A stretch of DNA of 64,000 bases from positions 5,022,001-5,086,000 of the forward strand of contig NC_067205.1 of NCBI RefSeq assembly GCF_026262505.1, given 5' to 3'. A program made the translations under genes and the position numbers. Positions 55,510 through 64,000 of this stretch are shown piece by piece. Numbering within the stretch: the first letter of the stretch is position 1; every line of letters starts with the position of its first letter. Source of the stretch: Trichomonas vaginalis G3. Taxonomy: Eukaryota; Parabasalia; Trichomonadida; Trichomonadidae. The notes under the pieces are model-generated. The model was not told the origin of the DNA. It saw only the letters and a program-made list of their open reading frames with translations, and did no database searches.

Positions 55510-56531
55510 GAGTAGGGGTAATTTTAGCTAAAAGTGACACACCCGTGAAGGGTGTGATTACCGATCGGTAATTTCGACAGTTTAGAATTTAAAATTTTTT
55601 ATGGAACTGTTGCGAGTTTCATAAAGAATTTAAGGAATATAAGCAAAGATTTGAATCAAAATCTTAGACCTAAGCCGCTCGATTCGCTCGCGGCTTCCGC
55701 GAATTACAGATCAGCAAAGATTTGAATCAAAATCTTCGAACTAAGCCGATCGCTTCGCTCGCGGCTTTCTTTATTATTTTAAATTTGCATATTTCCATCA
55801 AAAGTTCATAAGGTAAAAAATTTCGTTTATTTTTACTAAGAAAAAAAAGGTTTTTGATAATAAATTTATTTTATTTCGAAAAAGTAGCAATAATCGTAAA
55901 AGGGTATTGATAGGCTTGCTAAAGTAACTAATTTTAGCTGTCAAATACTTTTGTATTTTGAAGTAAATTAGTATAAATTTGTTTTTACTTTTATTTCGAA
56001 AAAGTAGCAATAATCGTAAAAGGGTATTGATAGGCTTGCTAAAGTAACTAATTTTAGCTGTCAAATACTTTTGTATTTTGAAGTAAATTAGTATAAATTT
56101 GTTTTTACTTTTATTTCGAAAAAGTAACAATAATCGTAAAAGGGGATTGATAGGCTTGCTAAAGTAACTAATTTTAGCTGTCAAATACTTTTGTATTTTG
56201 AAGTAAATTAGTATAAATTTGTTTTTACTTTTATTTCGAAAAAGTAACAATAATCGTAAAAGGGTATTGATAGGCTTGCTAAAGTAACTAATTTTAGCTG
56301 TCAAATACTTTTGTATTTTGAAGTAAATTAGTATAAATTTGATATTATTTTAACTCCCTTTGAAAACCTCAATTTTCCATACAGAGGGAACGGGAATAGC
56401 ATCCAATATTCCCTGAGAATGGTTGCGCATTCTCAGTTCCCTCTATATTTCGAACGAAGCTCTCATCGGTCTTTTTTTTAATACTAAACGTTTTTTCTCC
56501 CTGTCACTTTTAGCTAAAATTTGGGTTTGCC
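55510..56531. mobile_element. Mutator-like non-autonomous element, copy 2
   Basis: 1,022 bases, nearly identical to 25313-26453 and in the same orientation, with four rather than five 120-base units. It is flanked by a 9-base direct repeat AAATTTAGG (55501-55509 and 56532-56540). A 9-base target duplication, together with terminal inverted motifs TTTTAGCTAAAAGTGACA, fits the Mutator superfamily. The three-way fold recurs at 56383-56444. Confidence 0.8.
55864..56341. repeat. Tandem 120-base repeat, four units
   Basis: The same unit as in copy 1; GAAAAAG recurs at 55878, 55998, 56118 and 56238. Confidence 0.9.
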
Positions 56532-56920
56532 AAATTTAGGTTCATTCATAAAATTGAATTCTTTTTCACCGTTAGGGCCATTCCAATTGCTCTCTCAAAT
56601 CTTTTCAAAGTCTGATTTTCTTTATTTCAAGTGAGCATGATGCACTCTAATTATTAGTCTCAAACCCTTTCAAGGTTAAAAATTGACTGTGCTCTCAATT
56701 CCGTTGCAAATTGAAAGAAATTAACGATATTCTTGCAAAATAAAGTTGTATGATTATCGATTTATATTATAATTATTAAAAATTTGATTTGAAAAGTTTG
56801 GTTCTTATTTTATGATTTTGCCATAATTATTAATATAATGAATAAATAAATAAATCTAGTTTTGTTGATATAAAAAGAGTACGTTTTTAAATTTTGTCAT
56901 GGGGGTTTTATTTCATTTTT
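56532..56920. other. Intergenic, no gene seen
   Basis: AT-rich spacer of about 390 bases between the element and the tetraspanin gene. The initiator of that gene is at its right edge. Confidence 0.4.
56913..56920 (+). promoter_or_regulatory. Initiator of the tetraspanin gene
   Basis: TCATTTTT directly before the ATG, A at 56915. It excludes the longer TTG-initiated frame. Confidence 0.5.
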
Positions 56921-57625
56921 ATGGCGCTTAACGGAAAGTGCTTGAGGTGGGTAATCATCATTATCAACATCTTAATCGTTATTGCTGCTGTCATAGCATG
57001 CGCAGTCGTCTACACACGTATTGGTAAGACAAGCGGAACAACCGAATACTATAAATTGTTCAAAGATTCCACCGCCCTTTATCCATTCTTTGCCATTCTT
57101 GCTGTCTGTGCTGCAGTTTGCATTATTGGTGTCTTCCTTATTTGCTGCGAGAACCGCTGCTGGGCAATTTTCTACGTTGTTTGTCTTTTCCTTGTTCTCA
57201 TTGTCGAAATCATCATTCTCATCTGTATGTTTTTACTCACAAATGTCGTCATGGACTTTGCTGAAACAAAGTGGAACAAGGGTGTTACTGATAAAGGTAT
57301 GGAGAACGTTACAAGAAATATTGAAATTCTCCTCGAGTGCTGCTCATTCAACCAGCCAACTGTAAGCGAAACAGTTAGATGCCTTGCAGACACATCATCT
57401 CCATACAACAAAGAAACAGATGTTGCTAAAGCCAGTACAACAGGCTGCTACGATGCTATCAAGGGCAAAGTTAAGAAGAATATGTATGGCCTGGCTGCTG
57501 CCGCTATTGTTATCATTGTCTTCGAATTGGCTCTTATTGTTATTTCCTGCATGTACGCTTGCTGCTACATTAACAAGAAGGTTGCTGCCGATGCTGATAT
57601 CACAGGCCAAACACCACAACCATAA
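56921..57625 (+). CDS. Tetraspanin
   Basis: 234 residues from ATG 56921. There are four hydrophobic segments: WVIIIINILIVIAAVIACAV (about 10-30), YPFFAILAVCAAVCIIGVFL (about 53-75), FYVVCLFLVLIVEIIILICM (about 83-105) and LAAAAIVIIVFELALIVISC (about 193-215). The large loop between segments 3 and 4 has the cysteine pattern ECCSF, RCLAD and GCYD, the disulfide layout of tetraspanins. Juxtamembrane cysteines (CCENRC) may be palmitoylated. In trichomonads tetraspanins are found on the cell surface and in vesicles and are involved in adherence and clumping. The initiator TCATTTTT (+1 at 56915) leaves only a six-base leader. Confidence 0.88.
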   Translation: MALNGKCLRWVIIIINILIVIAAVIACAVVYTRIGKTSGTTEYYKLFKDSTALYPFFAILAVCAAVCIIGVFLICCENRCWAIFYVVCLFLVLIVEIIILICMFLLTNVVMDFAETKWNKGVTDKGMENVTRNIEILLECCSFNQPTVSETVRCLADTSSPYNKETDVAKASTTGCYDAIKGKVKKNMYGLAAAAIVIIVFELALIVISCMYACCYINKKVAADADITGQTPQP

Positions 57626-57771
57626 ACATGTCAACTTCTATTTTTTATTTCAAATTATTGATTAATTATTTGATTTAAAAGATCTTCATGTTTAATTGAA
57701 TTTATTTGAAGCTTTTAAATATTTTAATTTGATAATAACATCTAATCCTTAATTTTAGTCAAAATAAAGAA

Positions 57772-60700
57772 ATGGAAGAACTTGGAATCGAAGGAACAGA
57801 AATTTCGATCGAAACATTCGATCAAGTTGCAAATCTTGCTTTTGGTACTCCTCCAAATCAGGATGCTCTCAATGCAATAAATGCTTTCTCTGAGAGAAAT
57901 GATATTATGAATTTTCTGATTCCTTTGATTGAAAGTCAATGCTCTAGCCATGCAAAATTTGCTGCATTTGCAGCACTAAAGCAAAACATAACGAAAAATT
58001 GGGATTTTTTAGAAGATGTAGATAGAATTCCATATAAACAGTTTATAATTACTAAAATTGGTCAATATTTCATGGATGGCACCAACTCTCAGTCATTGTT
58101 AAATATAGCAAATAGCGTTTTGATTTCAATTCTTGAAGAAGATTGGCCAATTGGCTGGCCTGACTTCATTGATCAAATTCTCGAAATACAAAATGAAAAT
58201 GTACCATTGTTCGATAACTACCTTTCAATTTTCCGTAATGTAATTGAAGATGTTTCTAAAATGGCATTATCAAACATATCTTCTGCTAAAATTACAAATA
58301 TTTCAAATGGTATACCAAAAGCATTTATGCAAATTGCTCCTACACTTACTACGATCAATACAGAAACAGAACCAAAATATATCGAGTCAACTTTTAAATT
58401 TTTAGATGCAATCATGCCATTAGTTGATCCTTTACAACTTCTAGATTCGCCTATATTCAATATGTGCGTCGAAGGTCTAATAACATTTAATTCAAATTTA
58501 ATGTATTTACTTTCAATATTTACGTCGATTACAAACTCCGCCTATAGAATTCCAATGTATCGTGATACAGTTAGTGCAAAAATTTTTGTTAAAATAATAG
58601 AAGCTTTAATTTATGGATCTCCAAACAATAGCGCTTATATAGATTGGACCCAGTTCGGATTAGATGTGATACAGAAGATAATTAACTGTTTTGACGCAAT
58701 GATGACGAAATTCAGAATTCAAATCGAGACTGAAGACACGAATTCCCTTCAAACTGTGCTTTTATGGATTATCCAGATGATTGATGTTCATGACGACCCT
58801 CAAGTTCAGAAGTATGGCTTTGAATTTTGGTCAAATATTCTTTTGGAACTTTACAAAGAGAAACAGCATCAGAGCGTATCAAAATTCGGACTTTATCAGA
58901 ACTGTGTTGATTTGATACCCCTGATTCTTCTTAAAATAGTCAAACCTTATGAGATATTTTACGGAGAAGACACATTTAACAAAGTAATGGTCAAAGACCT
59001 TGAAGATTCTGATAGTGCTTATGCTGCTCAACGCCAATGCCTCATTTATCTTATCAATCTTGATCCACAAGTCGTTTTCGACAAAATTAATGAATTATTC
59101 CAGAATACTTTTAGCGGAACTATGGATATTACAGCATTCCAACGCTTGTGCTGGATCATGGCGGCCATAGCAAACGCATTACCTGAGGATAGCGATGAAG
59201 GATTCACAAAAGACGTTTTTACAACGATGTTTTGGTATTTTTACGGAGAAGCGAGTGATGAAATCAAAGCCGCATTCGCGAATGAATACATGTACATGAT
59301 TTCAAAGAGTACAAGAGTTCTTTCGAAAAATTACGAACTTTTTGAACAAATAACAAAGTTTGTGATTGATATGATGTCCCAAGATTTCGACCTTGAAGTC
59401 ATAGCTATGGGCGTCTTCTGTTTTAGGTCTCTTTCTCAAGAATGTATGAAAAAATTTATTGATCCAAGAGAAGGAAGCGTTTACATCGAACAAATACTTC
59501 AGAATATTGATTCAATGATTCCGAACTTGGAAAGATTCGCAATTGTACCTTTCTTTGAGTGTCTTGCGAAAATTATTAAAAATGTTTACATTATTGAGAC
59601 AAGACAAACACTTCTTGCGATGCTTTACACCCCATTGATTCAACAGTGGAACCAGAGTATCACAGATCTCAGTTCTGTTCAGCTTGACCAAGCAAATTAT
59701 ATTATTTTCCTGTTGAAGTGCTTCTCATCGCTATTTGGAGGTGCTGGACCTATTTCTCAGCCTGCAATTGAAGAGATCTACGAGTCAGTTATCTCTGTTT
59801 ATGATACTTTCCTCAGATTTAATATTGAAAACGACGGAATGTTCCCTTGGATGAAAACTATCATGCAAAGTTGCATCAACGCGATCGAATCTTTTGCTAT
59901 ATCAATAGAGAAAGGATCAGAACTCAGTACTTCTTTCGCTGCTTATTGTGCTGTGAATTTTGCAACGACTTATAATGAATCAACGCCACAACAGAGGGTT
60001 TGTGATATTCCTCTCATGTTTGGAGTACTTGTCGCTGCCGGAGGAGTCTCTTTTTCTTTCGAACAATTAGATAATTTGACTGCCAACATATTTTATCCTA
60101 CATACTTGATGATACAAGAGAACCAGCAGGATTTCTTGGCGTTTAGGAAGCCTCTGATCAAATATATCCGTGGTTTAATTTACGGAAATATTAATTACAT
60201 TTACCAGCTTGATTCCGATCAAAAAGATGTGATTGTTAATGCTACTTTCCATCTTGCAAACTCCCCTTACCATGATATTGCTGTTGATGCCGTTAAACTT
60301 TATTCAGATTTCATAGATCAGAAAACTATATCAGTTTTCAAGCCAGAAGAAAAGAATAATTATCTTGCATGGATATGCCAAGTTGCATTAGTTCACTTAT
60401 CCAAGCTTTTGTCAGACATGATCCATAAATTTATGTTTGATGAAATTGGAGCGGTGATAAAAGCTTATTTCTCTATTCCTGTTTTGATGAGAAACTCACA
60501 AGTGATTACTCAATGCCTCCATGAACTGTTCCCTGAACAAAATCCACAAGCACTGAATGATGTTGTTCAAAATCTGATTTCGAAAGTTGCTGTGAAAGAA
60601 GAGTTCCACACTGGTCTGAGAGATTTGATGATTTCGTTAGAAAAACTCAGTGAAAATGATGTCCTTTTCAGAAAGAATGTGGCTGATCAAATGAGGAAAT

Positions 60701-60816
60701 CAAAGGAAGAAGAAAAGAGACATGTTCCTGGAATGCTGACTTCGATGTTCTCTACTGCTCAACGTGAAAATGCAATCGAGAATGTTAACTTTGGCCTCGC
60801 TAATCTATCTATTTAA
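57772..60816 (+). CDS. XPO1: Exportin-1 (CRM1)
   Basis: 1,014 residues, near the usual 1,050-1,080. Nuclear export receptor that binds leucine-rich export signals with Ran-GTP. The importin-beta N-terminal domain and CRM1 box are recognisable (CSSHAKFAAFAALKQNITKN; ISILEEDWPIGWPDFIDQIL, the W-P-x-x-W-P-x-F-I motif). HEAT-type helices run through, with the conserved RLCWIMAAIANALPEDSDEG region (about 465-485). The CRM1 C-terminal domain lies after about 650 and is followed by an acidic/basic helix tail (FRKNVADQMRKSKEEEKRH). The frame is intact. Confidence 0.88.
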   Translation: MEELGIEGTEISIETFDQVANLAFGTPPNQDALNAINAFSERNDIMNFLIPLIESQCSSHAKFAAFAALKQNITKNWDFLEDVDRIPYKQFIITKIGQYFMDGTNSQSLLNIANSVLISILEEDWPIGWPDFIDQILEIQNENVPLFDNYLSIFRNVIEDVSKMALSNISSAKITNISNGIPKAFMQIAPTLTTINTETEPKYIESTFKFLDAIMPLVDPLQLLDSPIFNMCVEGLITFNSNLMYLLSIFTSITNSAYRIPMYRDTVSAKIFVKIIEALIYGSPNNSAYIDWTQFGLDVIQKIINCFDAMMTKFRIQIETEDTNSLQTVLLWIIQMIDVHDDPQVQKYGFEFWSNILLELYKEKQHQSVSKFGLYQNCVDLIPLILLKIVKPYEIFYGEDTFNKVMVKDLEDSDSAYAAQRQCLIYLINLDPQVVFDKINELFQNTFSGTMDITAFQRLCWIMAAIANALPEDSDEGFTKDVFTTMFWYFYGEASDEIKAAFANEYMYMISKSTRVLSKNYELFEQITKFVIDMMSQDFDLEVIAMGVFCFRSLSQECMKKFIDPREGSVYIEQILQNIDSMIPNLERFAIVPFFECLAKIIKNVYIIETRQTLLAMLYTPLIQQWNQSITDLSSVQLDQANYIIFLLKCFSSLFGGAGPISQPAIEEIYESVISVYDTFLRFNIENDGMFPWMKTIMQSCINAIESFAISIEKGSELSTSFAAYCAVNFATTYNESTPQQRVCDIPLMFGVLVAAGGVSFSFEQLDNLTANIFYPTYLMIQENQQDFLAFRKPLIKYIRGLIYGNINYIYQLDSDQKDVIVNATFHLANSPYHDIAVDAVKLYSDFIDQKTISVFKPEEKNNYLAWICQVALVHLSKLLSDMIHKFMFDEIGAVIKAYFSIPVLMRNSQVITQCLHELFPEQNPQALNDVVQNLISKVAVKEEFHTGLRDLMISLEKLSENDVLFRKNVADQMRKSKEEEKRHVPGMLTSMFSTAQRENAIENVNFGLANLSI

Positions 60817-61151
60817 TTCTTTTATTTGTAATAAAAAAAATCATGCTATTTTTATATCGAAAATCTTACTATCAGCAATTAATAATATTGAACTATACGC
60901 ATCTAATGACAAAAGACTGGACAATGTAACCTTTAAATTTCAGAATAGACGAATGTTATATGATGGAATATTAGATGCATACTCTAGCTAAACATCTTAA
61001 TTAAAGAACGATATTTAAAGTGTAAAAGGAAAAGAAATCTCATAAAGATACTTTCCAATAGTTTCATTTCTATATTAATAACAAACACATAGAAAATTTA
61101 TTCCAATACGATAAAAAAATAAACAACAAATAAAAAAAATTAAGAATCCTT
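60817..61151. other. Intergenic, no gene seen
   Basis: AT-rich spacer of 335 bases between convergent genes. Confidence 0.4.
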
Positions 61152-62085
61152 TTAAACTAAGAAAGTGTAAACATCATCGGCATCAGTATGCTGAAGTAGT
61201 TCTGTTGCTATCTGCATCAGCTCTGTATCTTTAGGATCATCCATCCAAGTAGTTATTGGGATTGCATTGTATGGATGTAGAAGATACGACATCGGAGAGT
61301 TGTCTATTATAATTAATTTCTTGAGATTTCGATTAAGAAGACCTAAATCTTTGACTGTAGCTCCATTTAAATCAGAACAAGATTCTCTATATAGTTTATA
61401 CTTGACAAGGTGTTTTGGATCGATTTGTTCAATGCAGTAATCAGCATAATCTTTGTTTGATGCTGTAAAAACGATTAGTTCGAATTTTTCTCCTAATGAA
61501 GTTATAAATTCTTCAGCATGAGGCCTAATAAGCACGCTAACAGGAATTGGAGCTGGTACTGCATTCAATAAGAAAGTAAAATTAGCATTTTGTATAGGAA
61601 CAAATGATGAATGAATTAAGGTTTCATCTAAATCGAGAATAAGCGATATTTTTGAAGGATCTTTTGGTGGTGGAAGTAATTCTTTACAATTATGTTCTAA
61701 CTGTGTGTTAGTAAAATTTATAAAAATTATTTGCCATATTTTTCAATATGGCAAATCGAAAACATACTGAGTAAGCTGACTGAGCAGTCTCGCGTCTTGG
61801 CACAACAGGTTGTGCTCGACAACATGAGGATGACGAAGATTTTTGCTTTTTTGCCTTTAATTCTTCAGCACTTTGGTAATTTTTCATTGAAAAACTAGAG
61901 TTATTGCCAGAATCAAACGAAGAATTATCTGCTGACTTTGCTTTTTTATTATTTGCTGCAATTACTAAAAATGCTTCTTGTTCAAGCATTTGGATAGATT
62001 CAGGATCAAGAGATTTGCCACGTGACAATTTTGAGCCGGTTGTTGCTTCTTTATAAACAGCGCTTGAACTTGAAACTCTTTGCAT
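61152..62085 (-). CDS. FCP1/NIF (SCP)-type phosphatase gene with one intron
   Basis: Two exons, 62085-61768 (106 codons) and 61700-61152 (182 codons plus stop), join in phase 0 to give 288 residues. Exon 1 encodes a Ser-rich, probably disordered N-terminus (MQRVSSSSAVYKEATTGSKL, KSSSSSCCRAQPVVPR). Exon 2 encodes the HAD-fold FCP1-homology domain: ISLILDLDETLIHSS with the catalytic DxDxT motif at 129-133, LIRPHAEEFI, ELIVFTASNKDYADY (motif II), the insert KYKLYRESC, and KKLIIIDNSP (motif III). Family members dephosphorylate serine in the RNA polymerase II tail or other proteins. Without removal of the intron the enzyme domain has no ATG. An upstream in-frame ATG at 62145 would add 20 residues. 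Confidence 0.85.
61701..61767 (-). other. Spliceosomal intron, 67 bases
   Basis: The coding strand begins GTATGT and ends ACTAACACACAG, exactly the trichomonad 5' splice and fused branch/3' splice signals. Splicing keeps phase 0. Inside, ATTTGCCATATT and AATATGGCAAAT (61725-61752) form a perfect 12-base hairpin with GAAA loop. Confidence 0.9.
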
Positions 62086-62697
62086 AGAAATTTTGAAAAA
62101 AACGAGAAAGTTTTGACATCCATAAAATGAAATCAATTGCATCATTATATTAATATATCATAATACATTTGATTGTAACAACCAAATCAAAACCTGTAAC
62201 GGATTTTATAGTCAAACCTAGCAATTTCGCAGTTCTCTTAATGCTAAATTGTTCCAAATAACCACCTTATTAAGTTTATCATTCGATAATTTGGATTTAA
62301 CATTAGATAAAAGATGAAATTTGTTGTTTACTGTTTTGTAGATATCTAATGCAATGATTATGATAGAAAGTAAGTTTAAATATTGCTTTTATATACGAAG
62401 TTTTCCAAAAGCGATTTCTGATTTTGATGAATAAAGTAAAATACCAATCACTAGTTCACTATCTTAATTTGTTCCAACAAGTCAATGGCTTGAAGTATTA
62501 TTGAGGTTTCTCTATATTTTAAAAATAATTTTTCATTTCTCTGTGTAAAACAGCAATTATGGAGAGAAAATTAGTTTGGGAAAAAAGTCAAAAAATTCGA
62601 AGTATAAAGGAAAGATCTTTATGTTTAAAAAAAAGTATATAAAAATAATAATCGCATTTTTTCCGTAATAAATAATTATCTTTGATATCTAATTGTA
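62086..62697. other. Intergenic, no gene seen
   Basis: AT-rich spacer of about 610 bases upstream of the phosphatase gene and downstream of the ankyrin gene. Confidence 0.4.
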
Positions 62698-64000
62698 TTA
62701 TTCCTCTGTACTCTGAAGAACCATAACGACATTTGAGCACTGGTTATCAATTGCGTGTTGCAAAGCTGTTCTTCCGCTTTTATCCACAATTTTGCTGTCT
62801 GCGCCACTCTGGAGCAACAGTTCGACAACACTTGAAGCGTTATTTTGAGCTGCGATCATCATAGGAGTTAATCCTTCTTCATTCACGGCGTTGATGTTTG
62901 CTTTCAAGGAAATAAGCTGCTTGACGACAACTACGTTATCATAGCTAGCAGTGTACATGATTGGTGTCCATCCTTTCGCATCTCTGACTTCGATATCTGC
63001 TTTTCCGTTTTCCACGAGAACTTTGATGGAATCGGCACCATTACCCTCACAAGCGTAGTTTAGTGCTGTTTTTCCTTCCTCATCCTTGAGATTTACGTCA
63101 GCTTTGTTTTCAATAAGAATCTTCACGATTTCGAAGCTGTTGTAGAGGCAAGCGATCATCAGAGCTGACTTCTTCTCTTTGTTGACGATGTTGATGTCGG
63201 CATTCTCGTCCAAAATGTAATGAACAAGATCTTCATTATTTTCGCGACAAGAAACCATCAAAAGAGTGTTTCCTTCTGGATCCGTGGCGTTGAAGTCTCC
63301 ACCGCTTTCCAATAAGTAGAAAGCGATACTTGTAAGTCCATCTTCGACAATTGAGTGAATTATCGGAACTCCTTTATTATTTGTATCGTTTACGTTGGCC
63401 TTGACTTCAATTAACTCTTTAACGAGTGTTTGGTCGTTGGCTTTGCACGCGTGGTACAATGCTGAGTGCCCTTTGTTATCTTTAAGGGAAATGTCAGCTC
63501 CTGCATCGATTATAGCTGTTGCTACTTCAGGGCAATCACGAATTGCATGCATTAAAGCGGTTTTCCCGGCTTTATCTTGGAAATTAAGATTAACTTTTGA
63601 ATCTATCAAATATTTAGAGATAACTCTATTACCTGTGATGCAAGAAACGATCAATGGTGAATATCCATCGTTATCTTGGATGTTTAGCTCTGCTTTGTTC
63701 TCAACAAGGATTTTTACGATGCTTAGATAAGATCTGTCGTGGATACATGCACCGAAAAGGGCTGTTCTGTTCTCAGGGTCTTTGAGATTGACGTCTGCTT
63801 TGTTCTCAACTAAAAGAGAGATGATCATTTCTAATCCAAGATCACATGCAACCATAAGAGGGGTTCTGGAGTTCATGTCGCGCATGTTAACGTCTCCATT
63901 GAAGACTTGGTCGTAAATAAACTTGAAATTGTAAGACTGGAAGCAGTTTGGCCAAGCAAATCGTAAATTTTTGTTCTTTTGGAGTTTTTCGATACCGGAA
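62698..64000 (-). CDS. Ankyrin-repeat protein (5' end beyond window)
   Basis: The frame is open from the window end to the stop at 62698, about 433 codons. After a short N-terminal part (LRFAWPNCFQSYNFKFIYDQ) there are about 11 to 12 regular 33-residue ankyrin repeats of the form N-x-x-G-x-T-P-L-M-x-A-x-x-x-x, e.g. NSRTPLMVACDLGLEMIISL, DKAGKTALMHAIRDCPEVAT and DKSGRTALQHAIDNQCSNVV, ending in STEE. The upstream residues suggest the family N-terminal (DUF3447-like) domain lies outside the window. Each repeat is intact, in contrast to the broken BTB/ankyrin gene at 49.3 kb. Probable interaction adaptor. Confidence 0.9.
   Translation of the reverse strand, partial: SGIEKLQKNKNLRFAWPNCFQSYNFKFIYDQVFNGDVNMRDMNSRTPLMVACDLGLEMIISLLVENKADVNLKDPENRTALFGACIHDRSYLSIVKILVENKAELNIQDNDGYSPLIVSCITGNRVISKYLIDSKVNLNFQDKAGKTALMHAIRDCPEVATAIIDAGADISLKDNKGHSALYHACKANDQTLVKELIEVKANVNDTNNKGVPIIHSIVEDGLTSIAFYLLESGGDFNATDPEGNTLLMVSCRENNEDLVHYILDENADINIVNKEKKSALMIACLYNSFEIVKILIENKADVNLKDEEGKTALNYACEGNGADSIKVLVENGKADIEVRDAKGWTPIMYTASYDNVVVVKQLISLKANINAVNEEGLTPMMIAAQNNASSVVELLLQSGADSKIVDKSGRTALQHAIDNQCSNVVMVLQSTEE

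Noticed and set aside
57021-57665. Other frames over the tetraspanin gene
   Set aside because: Hydrophobic-segment codons produce long open shadows; only the frame from 56921 has four membrane segments and the cysteine loop.

Overview
This window looks like a chromosome segment of a trichomonad flagellate, most likely Trichomonas vaginalis or a close relative. The reasons are: AT-rich intergenic DNA around compact, mostly intronless genes; initiator-like TCA(C/T)T motifs 5 to 35 bases upstream of many start codons; one short intron with the trichomonad splice signals GTATGT and ACTAACACACAG; families of BTB/ankyrin and glycine-rich proteins; a Maverick/Polinton-type virus-like element; and Mutator-like repeats. 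The species call is an inference.

Layout. 1-9.8 kb holds cellular genes: adenylate kinase (cut by the window start), an ankyrin-like acidic protein with one frameshift, a cullin, an alpha/beta hydrolase and a Pro/Gln-rich protein without an ATG start. 9.75-9.84 kb is the start of a gene cut by a 25-base assembly gap. About 9.86-21.1 kb is a decayed Maverick/Polinton-like element, with genes mostly on the minus strand and packed end to end: packaging ATPase remnant, SF3-type helicase, capsid-like proteins, coiled-coil and basic proteins, and one small plus-strand gene. Nearly every long gene in it is broken. No DNA polymerase B, integrase or protease is visible. A plus-strand gene of unknown function (20.0-21.0 kb) sits at its right side.

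21.2-36.1 kb has a PP1-like phosphatase, a 1.06-kb foldback element, a small LRAT/NlpC-like protein, copy 1 of a 1.1-kb Mutator-like repeat, two coiled-coil proteins, a ubiquitin-like protein, a glycine-rich protein and an RP2/TBCC protein. 36.6-48.8 kb is one axonemal dynein heavy chain (about 4,070 residues) interrupted by two single-base homopolymer shifts. 49.3-53.5 kb has a BTB/ankyrin gene with an in-frame TGA, an S9/S33-type hydrolase and a UBFD1 homologue. 55.5-56.5 kb is copy 2 of the Mutator-like repeat, with a 9-base target duplication. 56.9-64 kb has a tetraspanin, exportin-1 (CRM1), an intron-containing FCP1/NIF-type phosphatase and an ankyrin-repeat protein that runs off the window.

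The cellular genes do not form one pathway. Two of them (RP2-like and dynein) are neighbours on the same strand and both belong to flagellar biology. The most unusual material is the decayed virus-like element with an SF3 helicase, the intron with a perfect GAAA-loop hairpin, and a set of repeat elements whose ends share the motif TGTCACTTTT and can fold into elaborate structures.
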